Source: Ketobacter sp. MCCC 1A13808 (GTDB lineage Bacteria > Pseudomonadota > Gammaproteobacteria > Pseudomonadales > Ketobacteraceae). Taken from it: 64,000 nucleotides of DNA. The notes beneath the pieces are model-generated. The model was not told the DNA's origin. It made no database searches and was given only the letters and a program-made list of their open reading frames with translations. This document shows, piece after piece, positions 27,486-38,623 of the stretch (its first letter is position 1; each line of letters opens with the position of its first letter). The stretch is from the NCBI RefSeq assembly GCF_009746715.1, contig NZ_VRKW01000004.1:369310-433309 (forward strand), written 5' to 3'. Both the position numbers and the translations under genes were made by a program.

Positions 27486-30400
27486 ATGACTATTGATTTT
27501 CTTAATAATTTTCCAAAAAAAGCAGGCGACCAACGGGTCTGGGCCAACCTACTGGGCAGCGGCTCTGCTTGGGCAATAAGCCAGGCTGCAGGCCAGCATG
27601 AAGGCTTGGTTCTGGTGATCACGGCCAATACCCAGCACGCCATTCAGCTGGAACAGGAAATCCCCTTCTACGCCCAGACTGACCTGCAGATATACTCCTT
27701 CCCGGATTGGGAAACCTTACCCTACGACAGCTTTTCGCCGCACCAGGATATCGTCTCGCAACGTCTATCCACGTTGTACCGGCTACCCACGCTCCGCAAA
27801 GGCATTCTGATTGTTCCCGCATCCACCTTGATGCATCGGGTGGCACCGGTCAGTTTCCTGCAGGGTCAAACCCTGATGCTTGATATCGGGCAGAAATTCG
27901 ACATCGACAGTGTCCGCTCCAGACTGGAGCAGGCCGGGTATCGCAGCGTTGAAACGGTAATGGACCACGGGGAATATGCCGTACGTGGCGCTATCATGGA
28001 CCTGTTTCCGATGGGCAGTCGCTTTCCTTACCGCATCGAATTGTTTGATGATGAAATCGATACCCTGCGCTCATTCGATCCCGAGACACAACGCTCTGTT
28101 GAAAAAGTGGAACAAATCCGACTATTACCGGCGAAAGAATTTCCGCTAAACGACCAGGCACGCGCTCGCTTCAAAGACAACTTTAAACAGCATTTTGATG
28201 TCGACCCCCGTAGCTGCCATCTATATCAGGATATCAGTGAGGGCCTGGCCAGCGCCGGCATAGAATATTATTTGCCGTTATTCTTCGAAAGCACCGCAAC
28301 TCTGTTTGATTATTTACCCGACGATACACTGTTGATGACTGCTGAAAACCTGCAGGACAGTGCGGAACATTTCTGGAATGACTGCCTGAGCCGCTATGAA
28401 GATCTGCGCTACGATCGCGTACGCCCTATTCTTCCACCGCAGGATTTGTTCATCGCCGTTGATGAAATGAACCGGGCTCTGAAACTAAGACCCCGCATCG
28501 CAATGCGGTCCGGTGTAGGTGACGACAAACCTCATCACAGCACACTGCCCTTGTCCAAGCCACCGGAGTTGCCCGTTGATGCAAAGGCAACAAACCCGCT
28601 GATGCACGTCGAGTCCTATTGCTTAATGGCCCGTGAAGATAACAAACGGGTGTTATTCATTGCGGAATCGGCTGGTCGCCGGGACAGCCTTCTGGAATTG
28701 CTGAAGCGTATCCGCATTCAACCAAAGGCGGCGGAAAGCTGGACTGAATTTCTGACAGAAACCAGCGCCCCTCATATGATCGGCATTGCTGATATCAGCG
28801 CCGGACTGGAACTGGCCGATCCCCTGATTTCCGTCATCACCGAATCGCAGTTATTCGGCAACCGGGTTATTCAACAGCGTCGCCGCAAACGGGGTGACGA
28901 CAACGCCGAAAACGTAATACGCAACCTGACCGAACTCAACACCGGGGATCCTGTTGTCCACATCGATCATGGTGTAGGACGTTATCACGGCCTGCAAAAC
29001 CTTGAAATAGACGGGCAAAAGCAGGAATTCCTAACCCTGGAGTACGCCAACAAAGCCAAACTGTACGTGCCGGTCTCTTCATTGCATCTGATCAGCCGCT
29101 ATTCCGGTGCCAGCGATACGCACGCCCCGTTGCACAAACTCGGCACAGATCACTGGAATAAAGAAAAGCGCAAAGCCGCAGAGCAGATCCATGACACCGC
29201 AGCAGAATTGTTAAATATCTACGCTCGCCGGGCCGCTAAACCCGGCCAGGTATTTGAAATCAACCGCGCCGATTATGAAATCTTCTGCCAGGGGTTTCCG
29301 TTTGAAGAGACTCCGGACCAACAAGCCGCCATAGACGCCGTAATCGGCGATTTAACCTCTGACCGCCCTACCGATCGCCTGGTCTGTGGCGATGTCGGAT
29401 TCGGTAAAACCGAAGTCGCCATGCGCGCCGCCTATGTCGCTATCCAGAATAACAAACAAGTCGCGATACTGGTGCCCACCACGCTGCTCGCCCAACAGCA
29501 TTATGAAACATTCAAGGATCGCTTTGCCGATTGGCCGGTCGAGATTGAAGTACTTTCCCGTTTCAAAACCGGGAAAGAACAAACCCAGGCATTAAAACAA
29601 ATCGCCGAAGGCAAGGTGGATATCATAGTCGGCACCCACAAACTACTGCAGGAAAGCGTCCAATTCAGCAATCTCGGGTTAATTATTGTGGATGAAGAAC
29701 ACCGCTTTGGTGTGCGCCACAAAGAACGCCTGAAAGAAATTCGCTCTGAAGTCGATATGCTGACGCTGACGGCAACACCCATACCCCGGACCCTGAATAT
29801 GGCGATGTCCGGAGTACGGGATATGTCCATTATTGCGACCCCCCCGGCAAAACGGCTTTCCATCAAAACCTTTGTCCGAGAAGATAATAGCAGCGTCACC
29901 AAGGAAGCAGTGCTTCGGGAATTGCTGCGTGGCGGTCAGGTCTATTTTCTTCATAACGAAGTGAAGTCGATCGAACGAAGGGCAGAAGAAATCCAAAAGC
30001 TGATTCCCGAAGCACGGGTCGTCGTTGCGCATGGCCAAATGCGGGAAAGGCAATTGGAACAAGTCATGACGGACTTCTATCACAAGCGCTTCAATGTATT
30101 GATGTGCACCACGATTATTGAGACCGGTATCGACGTTCCCTCTGCCAACACCATTATTATCGACCGTGCTGACAAGCTCGGTCTGGCCCAATTACATCAA
30201 TTGCGTGGCCGGGTTGGACGTTCACATCACCAGGCCTATGCCTATCTGTTAACCCCTAACCCCAAAGCAATTACTGCCGACGCACGAAAACGCCTGGAAG
30301 CCATTGCCGAAGCGCACGATCTGGGTGCCGGATTCACTCTGGCCAGTCACGACCTGGAAATACGCGGCGCAGGTGAGCTACTGGGAGAGGAACAGAGTGG

Positions 30401-30956
30401 CAACATGACCAGCATCGGCTTCTCCCTGTATATGGAAATGCTGGAAGAAGCCGTTCAGGCAATAAAGGAAGGTAAAACGCCCAACCTGGACAAACCGCTA
30501 CGCCAGGGCGCAGACATTAATTTACGCATCCCGGCGCTGATTACTGAAGACTACGTCCGCGATGTACATTCACGGTTGATTGCCTATAAACGTATCGCTA
30601 ATGCGAAAGACGACGACGCACTGTTCGAATTACGGGTGGAACTGGTTGACCGGTTCGGCAGCTTACCTGAGTCGACCCAAAATCTGTTCCGCCTCACCAG
30701 TATCAAATTACGTGCCCAAGCGCTCGGCCTTGCCAAAGTGGATGCGGGACCAAAAGGCGGCCGCATTGAATTTGGCGCCGACACCAAAGTACATCCCCTA
30801 ACCATTGTGAAATTGGTTCAGAATCAACCCCAGTTTTATAAATTAGAAGGCGCTGATAAACTCAGATTCCAGATCGAGAGTGAAACCGCTGAAGCGCGGC
30901 TGCAGCTAACCGAAGAAATACTCGACAAACTATCCCCGGCGAATGGTTCAAAATGA
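27486..30956 (+). CDS. mfd: Transcription-repair coupling factor Mfd
   Basis: Mfd removes RNA polymerase stalled at lesions and recruits UvrA. The 1156-residue product aligns with E. coli Mfd from memory along its length: the UvrB-homology region (DWETLPYDSFSPHQDI; HGEYAVRGAIMDLFPMGS), the RNA-polymerase-interaction domain (HIDHGVGRYHGL), the RecG-like helicase with Walker A GDVGFGKTE near residue 634 and DEEH near 735, and the QLRGRVGRSHHQAYAYLL motif. I chose the ATG at the MTIDFLNNFPKK start; an in-frame GTG twelve codons earlier is possible. csiV overlaps its stop by four bases. Confidence 0.97.
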   Translation: MTIDFLNNFPKKAGDQRVWANLLGSGSAWAISQAAGQHEGLVLVITANTQHAIQLEQEIPFYAQTDLQIYSFPDWETLPYDSFSPHQDIVSQRLSTLYRLPTLRKGILIVPASTLMHRVAPVSFLQGQTLMLDIGQKFDIDSVRSRLEQAGYRSVETVMDHGEYAVRGAIMDLFPMGSRFPYRIELFDDEIDTLRSFDPETQRSVEKVEQIRLLPAKEFPLNDQARARFKDNFKQHFDVDPRSCHLYQDISEGLASAGIEYYLPLFFESTATLFDYLPDDTLLMTAENLQDSAEHFWNDCLSRYEDLRYDRVRPILPPQDLFIAVDEMNRALKLRPRIAMRSGVGDDKPHHSTLPLSKPPELPVDAKATNPLMHVESYCLMAREDNKRVLFIAESAGRRDSLLELLKRIRIQPKAAESWTEFLTETSAPHMIGIADISAGLELADPLISVITESQLFGNRVIQQRRRKRGDDNAENVIRNLTELNTGDPVVHIDHGVGRYHGLQNLEIDGQKQEFLTLEYANKAKLYVPVSSLHLISRYSGASDTHAPLHKLGTDHWNKEKRKAAEQIHDTAAELLNIYARRAAKPGQVFEINRADYEIFCQGFPFEETPDQQAAIDAVIGDLTSDRPTDRLVCGDVGFGKTEVAMRAAYVAIQNNKQVAILVPTTLLAQQHYETFKDRFADWPVEIEVLSRFKTGKEQTQALKQIAEGKVDIIVGTHKLLQESVQFSNLGLIIVDEEHRFGVRHKERLKEIRSEVDMLTLTATPIPRTLNMAMSGVRDMSIIATPPAKRLSIKTFVREDNSSVTKEAVLRELLRGGQVYFLHNEVKSIERRAEEIQKLIPEARVVVAHGQMRERQLEQVMTDFYHKRFNVLMCTTIIETGIDVPSANTIIIDRADKLGLAQLHQLRGRVGRSHHQAYAYLLTPNPKAITADARKRLEAIAEAHDLGAGFTLASHDLEIRGAGELLGEEQSGNMTSIGFSLYMEMLEEAVQAIKEGKTPNLDKPLRQGADINLRIPALITEDYVRDVHSRLIAYKRIANAKDDDALFELRVELVDRFGSLPESTQNLFRLTSIKLRAQALGLAKVDAGPKGGRIEFGADTKVHPLTIVKLVQNQPQFYKLEGADKLRFQIESETAEARLQLTEEILDKLSPANGSK

Positions 30957-31762
30957 AATTAACTTTATCGAAAATTAATACTTTAACTTTAAGCCTGCTC
31001 CTCGCCCTGCCCTCCGGAATCGCGACCACAGCGTATGCCGATCAGGATAAGGCAAACTGGTACCAGGTATCACTGGTGGTATTCAAAAATAAAAACAGCC
31101 CGCTCGGCAACGAAAAATGGCGGCCACCGGCAGAACTGGAGCTAGCCTATCCTGAGGGTGCTATCGATTTGGAAGATGCGGCCAACATCAGTGGCAAACG
31201 CACGGCCTTCCGCACTACCGAGCCGACGGACACTGAATTTAAAGAAGTGCTCTCCAGCCTTAAATTAAGCTCAAATTATGAAGTCATGACCAGCAAAAGC
31301 TGGCTGCAGCCCGGACTGGATACAAAAAATGCCGTTCCGGTGCTGATCAATGCCGGCAAGGAATACGAAGGGCTATATGAATTATCCGGAAGTGTCACTC
31401 TGGTGGTATCCCGCTATCTGCATATTAAAACCGACCTATGGCTGTCGGAATACACCCAAAGAGTGGAAGTGGTAGCACCCTGGTGGCAGGACGAAAACGG
31501 AAACGACAACAGCCAGGCAAATGAAACCGCATTTAACCCCTACGGTACTGCACAATCTACCGATACGGAAAACGCACCAGCTCAACCTTATACCAATACT
31601 GATTTTGTTGTTGAACCCTCACCGGTCGCGAACGATCGGTATGAAGCGATTCAAACCGTGGAACTTAAACAATCCAGGCGCATGCGTAGCGGTGAGCTGC
31701 ATTACTTGGACAATCCTTTATTCGGGGTAGTGGTGAAAGTCATTCCACATAAAGCAAAATAA
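30953..31762 (+). CDS. csiV: CsiV family protein
   Basis: A 269-residue exported protein with a signal peptide ending near residue 29 (TAYA). The CsiV family (from Vibrio) binds peptidoglycan and was linked to c-di-GMP-related processes and sensitivity to a D-amino-acid-like signal; I recall this only from family naming. The diagnostic start of the mature domain (WYQVSLVVFKNK) and the C-terminal SRRMRSGELHYLDNPLFG, cut here to RMRSGELHYLDNPLFG, are present. It overlaps mfd by ATGA, so it is translationally coupled. The gene order mfd-csiV is the same in Pseudomonas. Confidence 0.85.
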   Translation: MKLTLSKINTLTLSLLLALPSGIATTAYADQDKANWYQVSLVVFKNKNSPLGNEKWRPPAELELAYPEGAIDLEDAANISGKRTAFRTTEPTDTEFKEVLSSLKLSSNYEVMTSKSWLQPGLDTKNAVPVLINAGKEYEGLYELSGSVTLVVSRYLHIKTDLWLSEYTQRVEVVAPWWQDENGNDNSQANETAFNPYGTAQSTDTENAPAQPYTNTDFVVEPSPVANDRYEAIQTVELKQSRRMRSGELHYLDNPLFGVVVKVIPHKAK

Positions 31763-31855
31763 AAAGTGCGCTCGCCGAGGTGGCGCCCTGTGTGTCAACC
31801 CGATATATAGCAGGTTTTGAATTAACATCTAAATCGGGGTGAGCTTGGTAACCCG

Positions 31856-33143
<1,288 letters not shown>

Positions 33144-33147
<4 letters not shown>

Positions 33148-34253
33148 GTCTTATCCTCTAGTTTGGTGCTGCTGTCCTGCTGCACGCCTTCAATTACATG
33201 CAAAGTCTGGGTGGGGAAGGCAAACTCTGCGTCATGCCGCTCCACTATGTCAGCTATTTTAAACAATACATCTTGTTTTACTTTATGGTACTCGACCCAA
33301 TCAGTGGTAATCGTCATGCAATATATAAAGAAATCCAGTGACGAAGCACCGTACTGGTTAAAATTCACAATCAAAGTCTGGTTTTGGTCAATCTGTTGGT
33401 GACCGGTCAGCATGCTTTTCACATCACTCAGTATTGAAGAAAGCGCACCGATATCATCATATCGTACACCGATGGTTTCATAGATACGCCTGTGGCTCAT
33501 GCGTGAAGGGTTTTCCAATGCGATGCTGGTAAAGGTGGAGTTCGGTACATATAAAGGGCGCTTGTCAAAGGTCCGGATAATGGTAAGACGCCATCCGATA
33601 TGCTCTATTACCCCTTCAATATTACGATCCGGCGATCGAACCCAATCACCGACGGAGAAAGGCCTGTCCAGGTACACCATCAACCCGCCGAAGAAATTGG
33701 CCAGCAAATCTTTTGCAGCAAAGCCCACGGCTATTCCGCCAATACCCCCAAATGCCAACACACCGGAAACCGATATTCCCATGGACTGAGCGATGACTAA
33801 TCCGCCGGTGATAATAACCGATAACCGCAGTAATTTTGCTAACGCCGTAACGGTGGTTTCATCCATTGGTTCCTGGGTATAACCGGGGGTTTTCAATAGT
33901 TCTTCCGCTTTCGAAATCATGCGGATAAGAAACCAGATAATGACCGAAATAATCATTACCAGAAACGCCGGATCAACCAGGGCGTTCACCGATTCATCCA
34001 TAAGCGGTTGCATAATTTCAGCAACGGTACGAACGCCCAGTATCAGGATGAAACTCCGGGAAGGTTTACGAATCGCCCACAACAGGGCATCGTCCCAAAG
34101 GTTTTTGGTTTTTTCGAACTGTTTTTCCAGCCGGTTATAAAAGCGACGTGCGAGATAATGGGCCAGCAGTGTAAAAAAAATAACGACGAAGACTTTGATC
34201 ATCCAATCCGACGCACCATTGGCTTGTTGATACCAGTCCACGATCTGATCCAT
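33144..34253 (-). CDS. MscS family mechanosensitive ion channel
   Basis: A 369-residue inner-membrane channel of the MscS class that opens under hypo-osmotic stress. About four hydrophobic helices precede the pore helix GGIGGIAVGFAAKDLLANFFGG, cut here to GGIGGIAVGFAAKDLLANF. The beta domain (LDRPFSVGDWVRSPDRNIEGVIEHIGWR) follows, and the C-terminal part is alpha/beta. It overlaps hpt by four bases. Channel activity is by family, but the signature is strong. Confidence 0.92.
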
Positions 34254-34315
34254 TTTACTCCCCTTTACATTCCCCGATAATTTAAATTAGAACAACAAAA
34301 CAATCCCCCTGCCGA

Positions 34316-35332
34316 TCAGGCGATCGTTTGCATACCTAGCTGTATCTGTCCGTAGCGATCATCAGCCAAGAGCTGCTCCCAGGTATTCATGCGGCGCGCC
34401 AGCATGGTCTTCAGGCGAGTTTGATCCGCCACATAACGGCTATCCTGGGCAAGGAAATCCAGCACCTCATCTGCCCCTTGGTGATGGTTACAGACCAGCA
34501 CCATATCACAGCCAGCATCCAACGCGCGTTTGGCCCGCTGAGCAAACCCACCGGCAACAGACGCGCCTTCCATGGTTAAATCATCCGAAAAAATAACACC
34601 ATTGAATCCCAGGCGTTGTCGCAAAACCGTTTGCAACCAGTAGGAAGAAAAACCGGCGGGCTGGGGATCAACCCTGGAATAAATAACGTGAGCCGGCATC
34701 ACTGCATCGTACACACCGCAGAGCTGTTTGAACGGGATCATATCAAGGGCATCAATTTCCAACTCATCACGCTCGTCCAAAGGAATTGCGACATGGGAAT
34801 CCGCTTCAGCCCAACCGTGTCCCGGAAAATGCTTAACGGTCGCGGCCATCCCGGCATCGTGCATGCCGCTGATATAGGCCTTTGCCAGCGCTGTGACGGT
34901 GTCGGCTGAATGATGGAACGAACGGTCACCAATTACCGCACTCCTGCCACACTCAAGATCTAGAACCGGGGCGAAAGAAATATCCAGACCCAATGCCAGC
35001 ATTTCGGACGCCATCAACCAGCCCCAATTAGCGGCCTGCATCAACGCGGCATCCGGGTTCTGCTGGTATTGTTCACCCAGGCGGGCTAACGGAGGTAACC
35101 GGGTGACGCCCTCACGGATGCGCTGTACCCGCCCACCTTCCTGATCGATTGCCAATATCAACTCCGGACGCAACTGACGCACCGCCGCGATCAGCTCACG
35201 GGTTTGGGCTAACGAATCGATATTGCGGGAAAACAGAATTACACCACCGGTAGCAGGGTGCTGTAGACGGCGGATATCGGCCTGACACAAGCTGGTGCCT
35301 TCCAGGTCCAGCATAAGCGGTCCAATTGCCAT
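34316..35332 (-). CDS. nagZ: Beta-N-acetylhexosaminidase NagZ
   Basis: NagZ is a family 3 glycoside hydrolase that removes GlcNAc from anhydromuropeptides during cytosolic peptidoglycan recycling. The 338-residue product has IDQEGGRVQRI, the histidine-dyad loop KHFPGHGWAEADSH and the nucleophile-bearing FSDDLTMEGA. I chose the ATG giving MAIGPLMLDLEG, the usual start, with AGGAG upstream; a longer frame would overlap the upstream gene. Its products in other bacteria induce AmpC beta-lactamase, but no ampR/ampC is here. It lies 26 bases after the L,D-transpeptidase gene. Confidence 0.95.
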   Translation of the reverse strand: MAIGPLMLDLEGTSLCQADIRRLQHPATGGVILFSRNIDSLAQTRELIAAVRQLRPELILAIDQEGGRVQRIREGVTRLPPLARLGEQYQQNPDAALMQAANWGWLMASEMLALGLDISFAPVLDLECGRSAVIGDRSFHHSADTVTALAKAYISGMHDAGMAATVKHFPGHGWAEADSHVAIPLDERDELEIDALDMIPFKQLCGVYDAVMPAHVIYSRVDPQPAGFSSYWLQTVLRQRLGFNGVIFSDDLTMEGASVAGGFAQRAKRALDAGCDMVLVCNHHQGADEVLDFLAQDSRYVADQTRLKTMLARRMNTWEQLLADDRYGQIQLGMQTIA

Positions 35333-35358
35333 GGATAGAGTGACTCCTGAGTTGAGCG

Positions 35359-35844
35359 TCAGTACTTGATCCGGACGGGAATGCCCGGCTGAACCTGAGA
35401 GAATAACGCGACGACATCGTGATTGGTCATACGGATACAACCGTGGGAACGAGGTACCCCCATGGGTTCCGTATCCGGAGTGCCATGAATATAAATGTAT
35501 CTGCGCTGGGAATCCACGTTACCCCCACGATTTATGCCCTTTTCTTCACCACAGAGCCACAGGATACGGGTTAATATCCAATCCCTGTGCGGGTGGGCCC
35601 GGGCCAGATCCTCGTTGTAGATTTCTCCAGTTGCACGGCGCCCACGGAACACCGAGTTGAGCGGTGCTCCAGCGCCGATACAAGCCCGAATACGGTGCAA
35701 ACCCAATGGGGTTTGATAGGAACCGGTTTCAGATCCGGTGCCTTTCAGCGCCGTTGAGACCGGCCAGCTTTGTAGCAGCGTATCCCGCTGCCACAACTCA
35801 AGAGTCTGCCGTTGAATGGAGATCTTTATAAAGGAATCAACCAT
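35359..35844 (-). CDS. L,D-transpeptidase (YkuD domain)
   Basis: A 161-residue protein with the YkuD active-site pattern: HGTPDTEPMGVPRSHGCIRM, in which the second histidine-to-cysteine spacing (SHGCIRM) is the catalytic motif. No signal peptide is visible at the annotated start (MVDSFIKISIQRQTLEL), unusual for an enzyme that would act on periplasmic cross-links, so it may be a cytosolic carboxypeptidase-like member, or the start may be mis-chosen. It overlaps psrA by eight bases and precedes nagZ, so it belongs to the psrA transcript and a cell-wall context. Confidence 0.88.
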   Translation of the reverse strand: MVDSFIKISIQRQTLELWQRDTLLQSWPVSTALKGTGSETGSYQTPLGLHRIRACIGAGAPLNSVFRGRRATGEIYNEDLARAHPHRDWILTRILWLCGEEKGINRGGNVDSQRRYIYIHGTPDTEPMGVPRSHGCIRMTNHDVVALFSQVQPGIPVRIKY

Positions 35845-36472
35845 GGGATGCGTTTTTCAGGCCAGCTGCCATGAATGAGGTAAGTTTGCTCACGATGAAA
35901 TCAATAGAGCCGCGCTTGCCGGTGTCATTCTCCGACATAGCCCGCAGAGCATCAACATTGGACATGGTGAAGATGGCGGTTCCCAATGCAAAATGGGTAT
36001 GCCAGAACAGCTCCTGCGGGGTAGTGCCTGGCAGCGCCGGCTTCAGCAGATTGCCATATCGTTGGAACACCTCCCCATACCGGGTTGCTATGTAACTGCG
36101 CAGATGGGCCTGAGACTGGGTATAAGCTAAACCCAATAGACGTAGGAATATGGTTGCACGGTTGGTACTACGGCCATGCACTTCATAGATCGACGCCGAC
36201 AACACTTCAAGCAGGGAGTCGACACTGATGGATTCAGGGTCAGATTCGAGTGCGCTTAAACGCCGGTTAATTTCCACCACCAGCGGCTCAAGAAAACGCT
36301 CGAATACAGCCTGTATCAACGCTTTTTTCGAACCGAAGTGATAATTGACCGCTGCCAGATTCACTCCGGCTGTACTGGTAATGGTACGCAGAGAGGTTTC
36401 AGAAAAACCGCGTTCCGCAAACAACACCTCTGCCGCATCCAGTATTCTTTCTACTGTTTCTTTTTGTGCCAT
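35837..36472 (-). CDS. psrA: TetR family fatty-acid-responsive regulator PsrA
   Basis: A 211-residue TetR-type repressor/activator. In Pseudomonas PsrA binds long-chain fatty acids, represses its own gene and the fadBA operon, and activates rpoS. The N-terminal half (ETVERILDAAEVLFAERGF, AGVNLAAVNYHFGSKKALIQAVF cut here to VNLAAVNYHFGSKKALI) matches P. aeruginosa PsrA closely as remembered, and LRLLGLAYTQSQAHL is conserved. The gene lies between nagZ and lexA as in Pseudomonas. A PsrA-type box lies about 60 bases before the start, consistent with autoregulation. Confidence 0.92.
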   Translation of the reverse strand: MAQKETVERILDAAEVLFAERGFSETSLRTITSTAGVNLAAVNYHFGSKKALIQAVFERFLEPLVVEINRRLSALESDPESISVDSLLEVLSASIYEVHGRSTNRATIFLRLLGLAYTQSQAHLRSYIATRYGEVFQRYGNLLKPALPGTTPQELFWHTHFALGTAIFTMSNVDALRAMSENDTGKRGSIDFIVSKLTSFMAAGLKNASHG

Positions 36473-36530
36473 AACGACTGACTTCCTGCGCCGGACGGCA
36501 TTTTAAGCCACCCTGGATAAACAAACGTTT

Positions 36531-36544
36531 AAAACTTACGTTTG
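36531..36544 (-). promoter_or_regulatory. Putative PsrA operator
   Basis: AAAAC-TTAC-GTTTG fits the PsrA consensus (G/C)AAAC-N4-GTTT(G/C) except at the first base; a second CAAACGTTT lies immediately beside it. It sits about 60 bases before the psrA start, the position of a known autoregulatory site. I inferred it by pattern only. Confidence 0.7.
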
Positions 36545-36573
36545 CCAGGCCTTCCTGTCAAGAAACAGTGTCT

Positions 36574-37821
36574 TCAAAAATAGCGGACAAGCTCCAATTG
36601 AACCAAATCACTGTGGCTGCTACTAGCCAGTTTATAAATGGGATCGAAGGACCCGTTTTTAACGTCCTCAAGGGAAGGTGGAGGTGAACTATGGAAGAAC
36701 GTGGCATCCAGACTGATTTTCCACACCGAGCCCAAGCGCCGACTGGCTTCCAAAGTCAGTACCCGTTCATGAGTTTCAACATCGTAGATTACGCCAGCCA
36801 GCAACTCTGAGGAGGCCTCATCATTCAATGCCCATCGCACACCCAGCGCAAAATCATTCTCTAGAAAATAGGACGATGGACTGTCTTCTCCGCGCTCGTC
36901 ATAGTTGTACTCTGATACGATCCCAACATCAGATACCGAACCGAATACACCTTCGTAGGTATACTCAAAACCCAATACGGTAGCGAAATAGCGGCCATTG
37001 ATCATACCGGACCGGCTCAGCGCTTCCATCTTAAGTATCCAGGCGTCATAGTTGTACTGAACTTCAAGGCCTAACTGGTCGATCACCGGGTAGAAGGGAA
37101 CCAACTCCCCCTCCACATTGTAGCGATGAAACTCGGGTTCACGGGAGGTACCGCCAAAATAGGACAGTGCCAACTCCCACATATCCAGGGACATTCCCCA
37201 GCGAGCAGCGAAATCCACTCGCTTATTTTCGCGCCCGGACTCGTAGTCTGCATCATCGTTGGAAAACAGCACTGTGCCCCGCGGCCAACCGTCTTCACCG
37301 GGGAATGTGCGTTCCCGAAAGCCGGTAAGTACTAACAGATCCAGTATTCCCAGGTTGGTAACCAGTGACAGATTCACCATGGGTTGTCCCAGTTTGGCTT
37401 CTCCGTCTGCCCGCTCAACCGCATCCGTTTGATTAATAATATCCACCAAATGCTGAAATTCGGTGACCCCCCAGAACACCCGTCGCACGCCACTACGCAA
37501 TTCCCAGCGATCACCCACATGAATCCAGGTCAGCTCCTGGATGTCCCCGTGGGTGCGATTCTCATCCTGATCCGACCATCGATAAAACCCCTCAAACTCA
37601 AGCAAATCGTTGCCTTCATTCCAGTCGGTAAAATATTCAGCACGCACACTGGCGGAAAAAACATTGTCCTTTACCCCATAAGGGGGGTCCTGCGGCAGAA
37701 AACGATACTCACCACCCACTTCAAAATCCCAGTCGCCTCCTTGGCCTGCCGTGGCAAAAGCCGATGCACATAAAACGATCCCCACTCGTAGTGGCGTCGC
37801 GACGTGCTTAACCCATCCCAT
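36574..37821 (-). CDS. Outer-membrane beta-barrel protein
   Basis: A 415-residue protein with a signal peptide ending near residue 25 (FATA) and alternating hydrophobic/hydrophilic strands throughout, ending in aromatic Phe (ELVRYF), as outer-membrane barrels do. I recognise no specific porin family; conserved turns include DRWELRSGVRRVFWG. It lies between psrA and the gene pair before lexA and has its own Shine-Dalgarno (AGGAG). Its role, for example as an import channel for a hydrophobic substrate, is speculative. Confidence 0.75.
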   Translation of the reverse strand: MGWVKHVATPLRVGIVLCASAFATAGQGGDWDFEVGGEYRFLPQDPPYGVKDNVFSASVRAEYFTDWNEGNDLLEFEGFYRWSDQDENRTHGDIQELTWIHVGDRWELRSGVRRVFWGVTEFQHLVDIINQTDAVERADGEAKLGQPMVNLSLVTNLGILDLLVLTGFRERTFPGEDGWPRGTVLFSNDDADYESGRENKRVDFAARWGMSLDMWELALSYFGGTSREPEFHRYNVEGELVPFYPVIDQLGLEVQYNYDAWILKMEALSRSGMINGRYFATVLGFEYTYEGVFGSVSDVGIVSEYNYDERGEDSPSSYFLENDFALGVRWALNDEASSELLAGVIYDVETHERVLTLEASRRLGSVWKISLDATFFHSSPPPSLEDVKNGSFDPIYKLASSSHSDLVQLELVRYF

Positions 37822-38207
37822 GAAACACTCCTGAATATTAACACTCTGTCAACAAATGACGGTTCGTCACGCTAACTTGTTTTCAGGACACCGTCAATAA
37901 TATGAACGGCAATCCGCGACATCCGTATCAGAGTTAGATCTTCTTTATCTTAGAAATCGGCGGTTATCTCATTCACCTATAAACAGAGTAGACCCTCACA
38001 CCATTTTCGCCGGTAACGGATTAGATAACTTGTTGTAGTCAGGCGCATTACTTTGTTCGGGAACGCTTTCTGATCAACACCAACGCCACGCTCCAAAGCC
38101 AAACCGCCCCTAAACCTTTTCGTGAGGATTTTCACCGCTACACCATAATCTACGTTGCAACAACGCTTACAACACTGACCAGTATCAACCTAGGGCGGCA
38201 CAGGACT
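37822..38207. other. Spacer between outer-membrane protein and DUF6763 genes
   Basis: These 386 bases separate two divergent genes. I see no convincing ORF, RNA gene or repeat. A TTGACA-like hexamer near the outer-membrane protein start has no matching -10. It probably carries the two promoters. Confidence 0.5.
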
Positions 38208-38531
38208 ATGTTAAGGAGAATCGAACCGGAGGTGGGTGCCTGGTACGAGCACACTGACCTACAAACCTTATTTGAAGTGGTCTTCATTGACGATGAAGGA
38301 GAGAATATCGGTATCCAATATTTTGATGGTGAAATTGAAGAATTGGAACTGGATGCTTTTATCCGGATGCCGTTATGCAAAGTGGATCAACCTGAAGACT
38401 GGTCGGGCCCTTATGAAATGGATAACGACGACATTTTTGAAAACGACATTGGCGATTTCCCGCCCGGCAACCACACACCGGCACTGAGCGACGAGTACGA
38501 ATCCGCCATTATGCATATTCTGGACGAATAG
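38208..38531 (+). CDS. DUF6763 family small acidic protein
   Basis: A 107-residue acidic protein with the family's features: the opening EPEVGAWYEH, the strand TLFEVVFIDDEGENIGIQYFDGEIEELELDAF (in part: LFEVVFIDDEGENIG and QYFDGEIEELEL) and the phrase PEDWSGPYE. Proteins of this family are found in gammaproteobacteria and are uncharacterised. The start ATG lies just before an internal AAGGAG, so its ribosome site is unclear. It is 203 bases before lexA on the same strand, with the SOS boxes lying between them. Confidence 0.78.
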   Translation: MLRRIEPEVGAWYEHTDLQTLFEVVFIDDEGENIGIQYFDGEIEELELDAFIRMPLCKVDQPEDWSGPYEMDNDDIFENDIGDFPPGNHTPALSDEYESAIMHILDE

Positions 38532-38623
38532 AAACCGGGTCTATTCAAGCCAGCACAACCCGCCTTCGTTCTACTGACTTTTCCTGAGTCGTACACCGTT
38601 CTTTACTTCCAATTCTCTGCAAG

